A DNA stretch of 40,167 nt from JBGTSJ01 sp041940305 (GCA_041940305.1 JBGTSJ010000038.1:1-40167), one strand, 5' to 3'. Shown: positions 23,888 through 32,608, counted from the first letter of the stretch. Notes: generated from the letters alone by a model not told the origin. Numbers and translations are program-made.

Positions 23888-25753
23888 TCACTCAGGCCGC
23901 AATACATCAAACACATACACCACACGGCCCGCCCGGCGGGCGGGGAGGGCGCGGCCAGGCTCATCCTGGTATTCGGCTACGGGGAACATTTCTTCCGGCA
24001 TCTCGGCAAACAGGAAGACGCGAGCCCGGTCCGAGGCCAACTGCGCGCGGTTGCGCGTGTCCTCATCGTGCACGCCGACGCTTTCGGCGATCAGGGGGTA
24101 CAGGGCGCCGGCGAACAGCTGGTCCTCGCTCTTCTCGTCTCCCCAAGTGGGGAAACCGTAGTTGTAGACGTCTTCGCCCCACTGTTCGGCCCGCAGGAAC
24201 ATCGAAAACGGCTGGTTGGCCGAGTGCATGGTGAGCGCCCCCTCATTGAAGACCAGCGTATAAGTCTGATCCAGATACAGGGCATACGCCTCCGAGACCG
24301 TCGCCGGATAGTTCCCTTCCAGCCGCACGGCCAGTTTTTCCAGATGCGTTCCTGTCACGAACTCCTCCGCCGTCGCCTGGAAGCCGGTCTGCTCCAGAAC
24401 GCCGGCGCTGGCGATGGTGCGTGACGAGAAGGGGGGCACGTCCACATCGAACTCGCCGGCGGGGGGATTAAACACGGAGCCGCGAACCGCCTCCATCGTC
24501 TGCCCGCTGGAGTACAGCAGCCCGGAGCCGTTGTGGGCGATGCGATAGTCGTCGCCGTCGGTGACGAACAGATTGGCCCACTGGCGAAAGATCATCCGTC
24601 CGGTGGGCAGCGGCTGGGCGATCGTCACGGCGTGCAGGGCCGTCTGTTCGCCGTAACCCCGCTGGCCGACCGCTTTGAAGCCCATGCTGAACAGCACCAC
24701 CGCGCCGAGCATCGCCCCATACGTCACCCGGTAATCTGCACGGCGGCGGCCGATCAGCCAGCAGCCGGGAAAGATGATCAGCAGGTACACGAGCGACATC
24801 AGATAGATGAGCGGCCAGTTGTGGTCGGGCCGCGTCATCTGCTTCAGCCGGTTGAACAACTGGCTGCCGATCTCCCAGTCGATATACGGCGTGTAATTGT
24901 AGTTGTAGCTGTTGTAATCCTCGGCGTAGTCTTCGGCGTCGGTCGTCTCCTCCGGCGCCGGCTTGAGTTCCACTGCACCGACGGGCGCGATCCGCTCGTT
25001 AACGTAATCGCGATCCAGCGTCGGCAGCGTGAACGGATGCCGCAGGACGCGCCCCATCCCGACCGGAAACTCATCCAGCGGAGAATTGAGCACCGACAGC
25101 GCCGAGGAGAACTGCACCCGCTCGCCAGCCGTGGGTTCCAGCAGATGGACCACCCCGCCGGCGTGCAGCCAGTCGAGAAACGCCTGCTGCTGCGTCGGCT
25201 GCCACTGCGGCTCGTGATCGAGAACGACACCGGCAAGGCCCGCCGTGCCGCTGGCTGAAATCGGGAAGTGCGATTCATCGAACCGCGCCAGTCCGCCTCC
25301 TCCCGGCTGGCTGAGCCCGTAAGGGTCGTACAGCACAACCGTCGCGGGCCGTCCGAGCTTGATCTGATTGCCGTTGAGCAGATCGATCCGCTGCCCCGGT
25401 CCGAATCCCCAGACCAGATTGAAGTCGCTCCACTGGTTGTGGATGTAAACGAAGATCTGCACGCGCCGCCCGCTCTGCGGCGCCAGAAACACCAGTTCGC
25501 CGGGGGGCGCGACGCGAACCGGGGCATCGACCGTTTCCACGCCGTTGGCGCGCGTCAGCCGCAGGTCGAGATGCAGCGGCTCGTTCCCGTCGTTCTGCAG
25601 TTCGAACGACACGGGGTTGAACGCATTGGGGACGACCGACCCGTCAAACCCCCAGGTGACGTTCTCGATGCGCAGAAAGTCCTGCGCGGCCCCGACCGCC
25701 GGGACGCCGACGCAGCAGACCAGACAGGCCAGCGCCCGGATCAGGCGGACCAT
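23888..25753 (-). CDS. Large exported membrane protein of unknown function next to ABC ATPase
   Basis: The 621-residue protein begins MVRLIRALACLVCCVGVPAV, a signal peptide ending near GAAQ. A beta-rich extracytoplasmic part follows (IENVTWGFDGSVVPNAFNPVSFELQNDG), then a region like a class I glutamine-amidotransferase/GldG-type fold (QQQAFLDWLHAGGVVHLLEP). A Tyr/Asn-rich linker (YNSYNYNYTPYIDWE) precedes two transmembrane helices (about 322-370, RPDHNWPLIYLMSLVYLLII and a following one), and a second beta-rich domain ends in VVYVFDVLRPE. The architecture resembles that of the large membrane subunits found beside ABC-2 transporters in planctomycetes. It is therefore likely to work with the ABC ATPase downstream, by inference. 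I cannot name the family. Confidence 0.7.
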   Translation of the reverse strand: MVRLIRALACLVCCVGVPAVGAAQDFLRIENVTWGFDGSVVPNAFNPVSFELQNDGNEPLHLDLRLTRANGVETVDAPVRVAPPGELVFLAPQSGRRVQIFVYIHNQWSDFNLVWGFGPGQRIDLLNGNQIKLGRPATVVLYDPYGLSQPGGGGLARFDESHFPISASGTAGLAGVVLDHEPQWQPTQQQAFLDWLHAGGVVHLLEPTAGERVQFSSALSVLNSPLDEFPVGMGRVLRHPFTLPTLDRDYVNERIAPVGAVELKPAPEETTDAEDYAEDYNSYNYNYTPYIDWEIGSQLFNRLKQMTRPDHNWPLIYLMSLVYLLIIFPGCWLIGRRRADYRVTYGAMLGAVVLFSMGFKAVGQRGYGEQTALHAVTIAQPLPTGRMIFRQWANLFVTDGDDYRIAHNGSGLLYSSGQTMEAVRGSVFNPPAGEFDVDVPPFSSRTIASAGVLEQTGFQATAEEFVTGTHLEKLAVRLEGNYPATVSEAYALYLDQTYTLVFNEGALTMHSANQPFSMFLRAEQWGEDVYNYGFPTWGDEKSEDQLFAGALYPLIAESVGVHDEDTRNRAQLASDRARVFLFAEMPEEMFPVAEYQDEPGRALPARRAGRVVYVFDVLRPE

Positions 25754-25878
25754 GAGCAGACACCCGCGCGGACAGGAAACACACACATTACGTCTGCAGC
25801 ATGCCGCACGCAGTCGGAAAATGTCAAGAAACGGGGATGGCGTTTGGATTAAACCGTGGCCGGACGAGCACGGGCGCC

Positions 25879-25918
25879 CTCCCCTCGTTCCCAAGCTGGA
25901 GCTTGGGAACGAGGGGAG
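25879..25918. repeat. Perfect 19-bp palindrome with GTTCCCAAGCT core
   Basis: CTCCCCTCGTTCCCAAGCT (25879-25897) and AGCTTGGGAACGAGGGGAG (25900-25918) are exact reverse complements around two bases. It lies 22 bases downstream of the lepA stop and 126 bases before the next gene on the same strand. It is a strong hairpin, but no T-run follows. The core CGTTCCCAAGCT is one I associate with repeats in other bacterial genomes, from memory and not checked. Confidence 0.7.
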
Positions 25919-25940
25919 TGTGGCAGCATACTGCTGCTGA

Positions 25941-27749
25941 CTACTCGTCCCCCCCCGCCTCCAACACCGACAGAAACGCCTTCTGCGGGATCTCCACCTG
26001 GCCGAACTGCTTCATCCGCTTTTTGCCCTCTTTCTGCTTCTGCAGCAGCTTGCGCTTGCGCGTGATATCGCCGCCGTAGCATTTGGCGGTGACATTCTTG
26101 CGCAGGGCCGAGATGGTTTCGCGGGCGATCACGCGGCCGCCGATCGCGGCCTGCAGGGCCACCTCAAACTGGTGTTTGGGGATCTCCTGCTTTAGCTTCT
26201 TCACCAGCGCACGGCCCCGGCGGTCGGCCATCGTGCGGTGGACGATCGTGGAGAGGGCGTCGACTTTCACTCCTTTTACCAGGATGTCGAGCTTCACCAG
26301 GTCCGCCTCGCGGAAGCCGATGACTTCGTAGTCCATTGTGCCGTAGCCGCGGGTCGCGCTTTTCAGCTTGTCGTGCAGGTCGTAGATGATCTCCGCCAGC
26401 GGGAGTTCATAGATGACTTCGGCCCGCTCGGGCCCGAGATACTGCGTATTCTTGTAGACGCCGCGGCGATCCTCGCAGAGCTGCATGATCGTGCCGATGT
26501 TGGACGACGGCACGATGAACGTGACCCGCGCGATCGGCTCGCGGAACTCTTCGATCACGCCGGCGTCCGGCACATCGACGGGGTTATCGATCAGAATCGT
26601 CTCGTTGCCGCGTTTGACGATCTCATAGGTGACGTTCGGGGCCGTCTGGATGAGGTCGACGTCGGCTTCCTGCTCCAGCCGCTGCTGGATGATCTCCATG
26701 TGCAGCATGCCGAGGAATCCGCAGCGGAAGCCGAAGCCGAGGGCGTCGCTGGTCTCGGGCGTGAAGCTGAAGCTGGCGTCGTTGAGCGCCATCTTGTCCA
26801 GCTCCTCGCGGAGCTTCTCGAAGTCGGTGGCGTCGATGGGAAACATCCCGCAGAAGACCATCGGCTTGGGATGCTTGTACCCCGGCAGCGCCTGCGTCGC
26901 CTGTCGGCCCGCATGGGTCACGGTATCGCCGACGTGCACATTCCCGAGCACCTTGATGCCGGTGACAATGTAGCCGACCTGTCCCGGGCCGAGTTCGTCA
27001 CAGGCCCGCATCTCGGGTCGGAACTGGCCAATCTCGGAGATTTCATGCGAGGTGGCCGCCTTCATGAAGCGGATCTTCTCGCCGACTTTGAGCGTCCCCT
27101 CAAAAACGCGGATGTACGTGATGACGCCGCGGTAGTCGTCGTACTTGCTGTCGAACACCAGGGCCTTGAGCGGCGAGTCGGGGTCTCCCTTCGGACATGG
27201 AACGCGGTCGATGACCGCCTGCAGGACCTCCTCGATGCCGATCCCCTTCTTGGCACTGACACGCAAAGCCGTCGAAGCATCGAGACCGAGGACGTTCTCG
27301 ACTTCATCGAGGACTTCATCGATCCGTGTCACCGGCAGGTCGATCTTGTTAACCACGGGGATGATCGCGAGGTCCCCCTCCATCGCCGCATAGGCATTGG
27401 CGACCGTCTGGGCCTGCACTCCCTGGAAAGCATCGACCAGCAGCAGCGCCCCTTCGCAGGCCGCGAGGCTGCGCGAGACCTCGTAGTGGAAGTCGACATG
27501 CCCGGGGGTGTCGATCAGGTTGAGCTCGTACGTCGGCCCTTTCTTGTCCGGCGTGTAATGCAACGCGACGGCCCGGGCTTTGACAGTGATGCCCCGCTCG
27601 CGTTCGACGTCCAGGTCATCCAGGATCTGCTCGCGAAACTGCCGCTCGGTGATCGCGCCCGACCGCAGCAGCAGCTGGTCGGCCAGTGTGCTCTTGCCGT
27701 GGTCGATATGGGCGACGATCGAAAAATTCCGGATGAATTCAGACTTCAT
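25941..27749 (-). CDS. lepA: Elongation factor 4 (LepA), ribosomal back-translocase GTPase
   Basis: The 602-residue protein has the normal family length. The P-loop AHIDHGKST lies at 13-21. GITVKARAV corresponds to switch I, IDTPGHVDF to the G3 motif and NKIDLP to G4. The characteristic LepA C-terminal domain has YGTMDYEVIGFREADLVKLD and the lysine-rich end ITRKRKLLQKQKEGKKRMK. It acts on the ribosome in the cytoplasm, promoting back-translocation or aiding initiation and assembly. Start 27749 (MKSEFIRNFSIVAH) is the conserved one; the frame extends to 27875 without a good alternative. A promoter with a perfect TATAAT lies upstream. Confidence 0.97.
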   Translation of the reverse strand: MKSEFIRNFSIVAHIDHGKSTLADQLLLRSGAITERQFREQILDDLDVERERGITVKARAVALHYTPDKKGPTYELNLIDTPGHVDFHYEVSRSLAACEGALLLVDAFQGVQAQTVANAYAAMEGDLAIIPVVNKIDLPVTRIDEVLDEVENVLGLDASTALRVSAKKGIGIEEVLQAVIDRVPCPKGDPDSPLKALVFDSKYDDYRGVITYIRVFEGTLKVGEKIRFMKAATSHEISEIGQFRPEMRACDELGPGQVGYIVTGIKVLGNVHVGDTVTHAGRQATQALPGYKHPKPMVFCGMFPIDATDFEKLREELDKMALNDASFSFTPETSDALGFGFRCGFLGMLHMEIIQQRLEQEADVDLIQTAPNVTYEIVKRGNETILIDNPVDVPDAGVIEEFREPIARVTFIVPSSNIGTIMQLCEDRRGVYKNTQYLGPERAEVIYELPLAEIIYDLHDKLKSATRGYGTMDYEVIGFREADLVKLDILVKGVKVDALSTIVHRTMADRRGRALVKKLKQEIPKHQFEVALQAAIGGRVIARETISALRKNVTAKCYGGDITRKRKLLQKQKEGKKRMKQFGQVEIPQKAFLSVLEAGGDE

Positions 27750-27824
27750 GGGCGGGGCGCACGGTGTGCGTGCGTCAAATGGGTGGGGCGCGGCGAGCGG
27801 CCGTGAGCCGCGCGAAAGCACCGA

Positions 27825-27854
27825 ATTATAGGATTGCCGGGTGCACGCGGGCAA
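27825..27854 (-). promoter_or_regulatory. Candidate lepA promoter
   Basis: On the minus strand, TTGCCC (27854-27849) and TATAAT (27830-27825) are 18 bases apart. The -10 is a perfect match and the -35 matches 4 of 6. The predicted start of transcription is about 70 bases before the lepA ATG. Confidence 0.5.
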
Positions 27855-27985
27855 TCCGAGTCCACCGCGAACCAAAGTGTGTTTTCCGCGGAATGACGAA
27901 CTATCGCGAACGGGTCGGTGATACCTCGACAGCCCTCAGTCCCCCCGAACGCTTCCATTCCTGTGGACATCAGGAGGAGTTCTCC

Positions 27986-28039
27986 ATGGAGACGATTCCC
28001 ACTGGACTGGCGGACTTGCTTGTGCTGCAGCGTCGGTGA
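27986..28039 (+). CDS. Possible 17-residue leader peptide or small protein
   Basis: A short frame (METIPTGLADLLVLQRR) starts at an ATG preceded by AGGAGG with an 8-base spacer, the best ribosome-binding site by eye in this window. It lies 113 bases before the receiver-HATPase gene and on its strand. Its coding nature is not proven: it is very short and I cannot compare it with homologues. It may be a leader peptide, a small protein or a chance match in the 403-base divergent gap between lepA and the regulator gene. The rest of that gap has the lepA promoter and no other recognisable feature. Confidence 0.3.
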   Translation: METIPTGLADLLVLQRR

Positions 28040-28152
28040 GGGGCACAATGTCGATGGAGCGACACGCTGGTGGTCGTCGATCGTCTCGCGTTGATCACGG
28101 ACCAGCCGCGGAATGCTCCGGCGGTGACTTTTCTCGATAGCGGGAGCTGATC

Positions 28153-29091
28153 ATGCCTGCCGTTCTCGTTGTAGACGACTCGGCTGTGGATCGGCGGATT
28201 GTGCGCGGGCTGCTGGAACGCGCCGGCGGGTATGACGTCTCCGAGGCGGTGGACGGGGACGACGCACTGCAGAGGATCAATGCCTCCCTGCCGGACGTCG
28301 TCGTGACCGACCTGATCATGCCGCGCCGCGACGGGTTCGCGCTGGTGAAGGCGATCAAGGACGAGCATCCGTCGATCCCCGTCATTCTGATCACCGGCCG
28401 GGGGAGCGAAGACGTCGCCGCTCAGGCGCTGCAGCATGGGGCCGCCAGCTACGTGCCCAAGGTCGGACTCGCCGATGACCTGATCCCGACAGTCGAACGG
28501 GTGGTGAGCGCGGCCCGTGAGGATCGCACCCATGCCCGGCTGCTCCATCACATGAACAACAGCCGGCTCGAGTTCTCGCTGCGCAACGACCTCGCATTGA
28601 TCGGCTCCGCGGTGAACCTGCTGCAGCTGATGCTGCGCTGTCTGCCGCTGGCGGATGAGATCGAACGGCTGCGTGTGGGCATTGCCATCGAAGAAGCGCT
28701 GAAGAATGCGTATCTGCACGGAAACCTGGCGATCGGCGGCGGCGACCCGCGCCCCCGCCGCGAGGAGTACGCGGCGATCGCCGCGCAGCGCGTCTACGCC
28801 GATCCGTACCGCGATCGGCGCGTCCAGTTGCAGGCCGAGATCTCACGCGACTCAGCGACGTTTGTAATCCGCGATGAAGGTCGCGGATTTGATCCCACGC
28901 CCTGGCTGCAGACCGGTGCGCTGTCGGATCAGGACGAATCCGCGACGCGCGGCATCAGCCTTATGCGGACAATCATGAACGAGGTCCGCTACAACGACGC
29001 CGGCAATGAAGTCACTCTGGTGAAGTACGCCGTTCAACCCGAACGCGGCCAGAGCGCCGATGAGACCGGCGAACATCGCATGAATCTGTGA
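28153..29091 (+). CDS. Response regulator fused to an HATPase (anti-sigma-type) domain
   Basis: The 312-residue protein has an N-terminal CheY-like receiver (1-122) with D8, D9, the phospho-acceptor D53 (VVVTDLIMP), T81 and K103. A linker follows, then an RsbW/SpoIIAB-like HATPase domain (about 150-295). That domain has the N-box GIAIEEALKNAYLHGN and the G1-box IRDEGRGFDP, with GISLMRTIMNEV near the end. There is no DHp helix with a phospho-acceptor His, so this is not a classical histidine kinase. Domain logic suggests a phosphorylation-gated serine kinase or anti-sigma switch acting in the cytoplasm. A GGAG lies before ATG 28153. It is divergent from lepA and convergent with the aminotransferase. 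No partner sensor kinase, sigma factor or anti-anti-sigma protein is in the window. Confidence 0.88.
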   Translation: MPAVLVVDDSAVDRRIVRGLLERAGGYDVSEAVDGDDALQRINASLPDVVVTDLIMPRRDGFALVKAIKDEHPSIPVILITGRGSEDVAAQALQHGAASYVPKVGLADDLIPTVERVVSAAREDRTHARLLHHMNNSRLEFSLRNDLALIGSAVNLLQLMLRCLPLADEIERLRVGIAIEEALKNAYLHGNLAIGGGDPRPRREEYAAIAAQRVYADPYRDRRVQLQAEISRDSATFVIRDEGRGFDPTPWLQTGALSDQDESATRGISLMRTIMNEVRYNDAGNEVTLVKYAVQPERGQSADETGEHRMNL

Positions 29092-29135
29092 GCCGGGAAC
29101 TTTGCCGAGTCACGGTGTAACGCGGCTACGTTGGT

Positions 29136-30524
29136 TCAGCGCAATCGACTGCTCAGCCGCTGGAGCAGCGTGGTCAGGAGCTCGAGCGAGGCATGTGCCT
29201 CATCATCGGTCATCGTCAGCGGTGGACTGACGCGCAGGACTTTTCCGGCGAGTGGTCCGAGCAGGTGGATTCCGTCTCCTCCCTTCTCACCCACGTAACA
29301 TTCGCGGACCACCTCACACGCCACTTCACTGGGCGCCAGCGAACCGGCGGCGCCGCACTCGATGCCGAACACCATCCCTTCACCGCGGACGCGCGTGATC
29401 AGGCCGGTCTCTTTCAATCGCGTCAGGCCTTGCGTAAAGATCTTCGAAAGCGCGGCGGTGCGTTCGAGCACGTTTCCGGCGTCGAACTCGTCCAGCGTCG
29501 CCAGGACGGCCGCGCAGCCCAGGGGGGCGGCGCTCCAGGTGTCGGAGCCTTCCCCGTACTTCAGGCTGGCGAGCACGTCCTTGCGACCGACCGCCGCGTT
29601 GACCGGGACGCCGTTCCCCATCCCCTTGCCGAGGCAGACGAAGTCCGGCTCGATCTCGTGCTTCTCAAAGGCGTACATGCTCCCCGTGCGGCCGAAGTTC
29701 GACTGCACCTCATCCAGAATGAACAGCACGTCATGGGCGCGGCACCACCGCTGCAGCAACTGTAGATACCCGGAGGGTGGGTGGTAGCTCCCTCCGCCGC
29801 CGAGATACGGCTCGGTGATCAGGCAGTTGATCCGCGGTCCATACTGCTTCCAGACGTCCTCGAGTTCCGCGGCGTAGCGATCGAGGTTGATCTCGCTCCC
29901 AGCCTTGCCGAGGTCGTCGATCTCCTCCATCGGGAAACTGATGAACTTCACGCGGGGATCGCGGTCGCGGTCCTGCTCGCTGCCGGTACAGGCGCCGGCG
30001 AGCCCCTTCTTCCCGTGAAAACCGTAACGCGTCGCCAGGATCAGGTCCCGTTTCTCATCCCGATGCAGGCAGGCCCACAGCGCCTTCTGCACGGCTTCCG
30101 AGCCGGAGGCCGACCACAGCACCGACTCGAACCGTTTGCCGTAGGGCGTGGCCCGCAGACTCTTCAGCAGCCGCTCGACGGCCGTCGCTTCCAGTTCGGT
30201 CGCGGCGTTGTAGGCAGTGAGCGTGACGGCCTCGAAGTACTCCCCCGCTCCTTCGCCGGTGACCTGCTCCGGCCGCCAGCCCATGTACTCGCAGAAGCGG
30301 CGCATCCAGCTGCGGGGATTGTGCCCCAGGTTTGCGACCAGCACGCCGCTGGAGTAGTCGTACAGGCGACGGCCATCGGCCGTGTAGTGGAACGGCCCGG
30401 CCGACCGGGAGAACACGGCCTGCGAGGGGGTGTAAGTCCGCAGCGCGAGCGGTTCCTTGTCGGTCAGCGTCTTGCGGGCGGCGTTGGAGCGATCTTCGCC
30501 GTCGAACTGGATCAGTTGTGTCAT
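29136..30524 (-). CDS. Class III (PLP-dependent) aminotransferase
   Basis: The 462-residue protein has the class III motifs: DYSSGVLVANLGH, SGSEAVQKAL (PLP phosphate site, about 140-149), YGFHGKK (aromatic stacking FHG at 169-171), ILDEVQSNFGRTG (D271, E272 bind the pyridine nitrogen region) and CLGKGMGNGVP with the Schiff-base lysine K300. Such enzymes include ornithine, 4-aminobutyrate and DAPA aminotransferases; the substrate cannot be fixed from motifs. It is the third gene in a same-strand run after bioD and an unknown membrane protein (58-base gap). The bioD context raises, but does not establish, a BioA-like role. It converges with the receiver-HATPase gene. Confidence 0.9.
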   Translation of the reverse strand: MTQLIQFDGEDRSNAARKTLTDKEPLALRTYTPSQAVFSRSAGPFHYTADGRRLYDYSSGVLVANLGHNPRSWMRRFCEYMGWRPEQVTGEGAGEYFEAVTLTAYNAATELEATAVERLLKSLRATPYGKRFESVLWSASGSEAVQKALWACLHRDEKRDLILATRYGFHGKKGLAGACTGSEQDRDRDPRVKFISFPMEEIDDLGKAGSEINLDRYAAELEDVWKQYGPRINCLITEPYLGGGGSYHPPSGYLQLLQRWCRAHDVLFILDEVQSNFGRTGSMYAFEKHEIEPDFVCLGKGMGNGVPVNAAVGRKDVLASLKYGEGSDTWSAAPLGCAAVLATLDEFDAGNVLERTAALSKIFTQGLTRLKETGLITRVRGEGMVFGIECGAAGSLAPSEVACEVVRECYVGEKGGDGIHLLGPLAGKVLRVSPPLTMTDDEAHASLELLTTLLQRLSSRLR

Positions 30525-30582
30525 CGCGAGAGAGACTATCGAAGTTCTGTAGGGAGAAAAGCGGAAGCGGGCGCGGGCCGGA

Positions 30583-31758
30583 TCAACCGGCTTGAATCTG
30601 CGAGCTGTCGAAGACGACTTCGACGACGGTCGTCACGCCGAATCCTTTGGGAGAGTATCCCTTCCGGAAGTGCATCCGCCAGACGAGTTCGCCGCTGAGC
30701 GCATCGAGGCCGGTCTCTTCAGTCGGGATAAAGATCTCTACGGACTCACCCGGAGCCAGGGGCGTGCCGAGTTGCTGGCCCACGAGGTCCCACTCGCTGG
30801 TCGGCGGGTGGTCGAACACCAGCACCTGTTCGCCGTCGTCGGTCTTTTCGGAGGCGCGGCAGACAAACTGGTTCGCCTGAAACCGGCCGGAATCGCGGAG
30901 CGTGCGGGCGTAGAGCAGTCCGGCGTCGAGCGGGGCAATCGTCTGATCCGAGGAGACGTTCGTGAAGCGGACCCAGAGCTTGAGCACCGGGCTCGTCGCG
31001 GGCTTGCCGGCTCCCGCCTGGCCGCTGAAGTGCGCGAACTCGACCGGCTCGCGCGTCACCCTTAGCGGTTCGACGCGAATATTCCCATACCGCTGTGTTT
31101 CGCCGAGACTCAACGTGTGCCCGGGGGGCATGTCCGCGCTCGGGATAACGCGGGACATCGTCTCCCCCTCTTTGAGAGGCGGGACATCGGGCAGACTCTC
31201 CAGCTGATGCGGGTCCGCCGTTGACATCGTCACGAACAAATAGATCAGCGCCAGCGTTGCAGCACTGGCGTAGCTGATCAGCCCGATGCGGATGAGTTTG
31301 TCCGGGTCAGAGGCCGCCGGAGTTGCCGACGAGCGCGTAGAGGCGGCGCTGCGAGGGGTTCGGGCCGCCGGCTCGGACGGTGGCACACGGGTGGGCGGAT
31401 CGGCCGGCGCGCCCGCGGGAATTGCGGACGCTTCGGTCGCCGTTGCGGCGGATCCCTCGGCCGGTGATGGCTCCGCCGGGGGTCCATCGGCCGCCGACCA
31501 CTGTACCGTTGGCGGCGGTTCCTCGGCGGCGGCCGCGTGAGACTGTGTCTCAGCCGGAGTCGGTGCATCCGCCGACGGCGCCGCAACCGCTTCGGATTCC
31601 AGCGCCTCCGGCTGTTCCTCCGGAGGAAGCATATCGAGCGCGGAGTCCTGATTTCCGGGCGCGCGCCAAGGAGCGCCTCCGGGGGAGTCGTGATCTCGAA
31701 GCCAGTCGAAATTGGGCGTGGAGTCGCCGGGGCCGGTCTGATCGTTCGGTGCAGCCAT
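30583..31758 (-). CDS. Single-pass membrane protein with Pro/Ala-rich cytoplasmic region, unknown function
   Basis: The 391-residue protein has a long Ala/Pro/Glu-rich low-complexity N-terminus (about 1-150), a single transmembrane helix (157-178, IGLISYASAATLALIYLFV) and an extracytoplasmic domain (about 180-391). That domain has beta-type sequence such as LKLWVRFTNVSSDQTIAPLD and GESVEIFIPTEE, suggesting an immunoglobulin-like fold. It starts 3 bases after the bioD stop and must be translated from the same message. I do not recognise the family. Coupling to biotin synthesis may be an accident of operon order. Confidence 0.8.
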   Translation of the reverse strand: MAAPNDQTGPGDSTPNFDWLRDHDSPGGAPWRAPGNQDSALDMLPPEEQPEALESEAVAAPSADAPTPAETQSHAAAAEEPPPTVQWSAADGPPAEPSPAEGSAATATEASAIPAGAPADPPTRVPPSEPAARTPRSAASTRSSATPAASDPDKLIRIGLISYASAATLALIYLFVTMSTADPHQLESLPDVPPLKEGETMSRVIPSADMPPGHTLSLGETQRYGNIRVEPLRVTREPVEFAHFSGQAGAGKPATSPVLKLWVRFTNVSSDQTIAPLDAGLLYARTLRDSGRFQANQFVCRASEKTDDGEQVLVFDHPPTSEWDLVGQQLGTPLAPGESVEIFIPTEETGLDALSGELVWRMHFRKGYSPKGFGVTTVVEVVFDSSQIQAG

Positions 31759-31761
31759 CAG

Positions 31762-32523
31762 TCAGTCAGATTCCCTCGCCCCGTCGTGCCCGTCGTGTGC
31801 CCGTCGCCCCGGACCCTTCCGCGTCCCAGAAACCGTATCAGCCAGTCCCTGCCACCCCATTCTGTCCCCGTCCGTGCCCGGACGCAACACGACGGCCCCG
31901 CCGTACACCACCACCGACACCACCGGCGGGCCGCACCACCGCTCCAGTTCCGCCAGATTGCTGCCGGTCGAGGCATCCGATTCCGCAGTCGTGCGGTTAA
32001 TGACGACGCCGGCAACCCGCAATCCGCGCGATTCGGCCGCCTCGACGGTCAGCAGCGTCTGGTTCAGCATCCCCAGCCGGTCCGCCGCCACGATCAGCAC
32101 CGGACACCCCACATCGACGGCCAGATCGGCCACGGTGTCCGAATCGCTGAGGGGAGACAGCAGCCCGCCGGCCCCCTCGATCAGCAGCATCTCCACCTGC
32201 TCCCGCCACCAGTTAATCCCGGATCGCAACAGATCGGGATCGACGCGCTGCCCCTCTTTCCGGGCCGCAACCGGCGGAGCCAGCGGCGCGCGATAGCGCT
32301 GCGGAGTGATGCGGTCGGGGGGGAACTGCCTGGCCGTCGCTTCCCACAACGCCTCCACGTCCTCCCAGTGCGCCTGGCCGTCTTCCGCAAAGACGGCCCC
32401 CGAACAGACCGGCTTATACGCACCGACGCGCACTCCGGCCTCTCGCAGCGCGCAGGCGATCGCGGATGTCACGTACGTCTTGCCGACGCCGGTGTCCGTG
32501 CCGGTGATGAAAAGTCCTCGCAT
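31762..32523 (-). CDS. bioD: Dethiobiotin synthetase (BioD)
   Basis: The 253-residue protein has the P-loop GTDTGVGKT (8-16), the substrate Lys in AYKPVCSG (K37) and the EGAGGLLSPL motif. The enzyme carboxylates 7,8-diaminopelargonate and closes the ureido ring of dethiobiotin, using ATP, in the cytoplasm. A GGACGGAG precedes the ATG. The C-terminal 25 residues (VSGTRKGPGRRAHDGHDGAR) form an unusual basic low-complexity tail. No bioA, bioB or bioF is clearly present here, though a class III aminotransferase lies two genes downstream. It diverges from the SDR gene. Confidence 0.92.
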   Translation of the reverse strand: MRGLFITGTDTGVGKTYVTSAIACALREAGVRVGAYKPVCSGAVFAEDGQAHWEDVEALWEATARQFPPDRITPQRYRAPLAPPVAARKEGQRVDPDLLRSGINWWREQVEMLLIEGAGGLLSPLSDSDTVADLAVDVGCPVLIVAADRLGMLNQTLLTVEAAESRGLRVAGVVINRTTAESDASTGSNLAELERWCGPPVVSVVVYGGAVVLRPGTDGDRMGWQGLADTVSGTRKGPGRRAHDGHDGARESD

Positions 32524-32543
32524 GCTCCGTCCGCCATCCTCGC

Positions 32544-32572
32544 TTAAAACCGATCGTGACCCCCCTTATACT
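32544..32572 (+). promoter_or_regulatory. Candidate SDR gene promoter
   Basis: TTAAAA (32544-32549) and TATACT (32567-32572) are 17 bases apart, and the ATG at 32609 follows 36 bases later. The matches to consensus are 4/6 and 5/6 with optimal spacing. It lies in the 85-base divergent gap with bioD. Confidence 0.5.
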
Positions 32573-32608
32573 CCGCAGAGACTCAATCCAGCCAATATCG
32601 GGAACTTC

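Noticed and set aside
26238..27806. 522-codon open frame on the plus strand
   Set aside because: It is antisense to lepA, which has full motif support. High GC content removes stop codons from the opposite strand, and the translation has no recognisable domain.
27970..28719. 249-codon open frame on the minus strand
   Set aside because: It lies antisense to the receiver-HATPase gene, whose D53, K103 and N-box show that the plus strand is coding.
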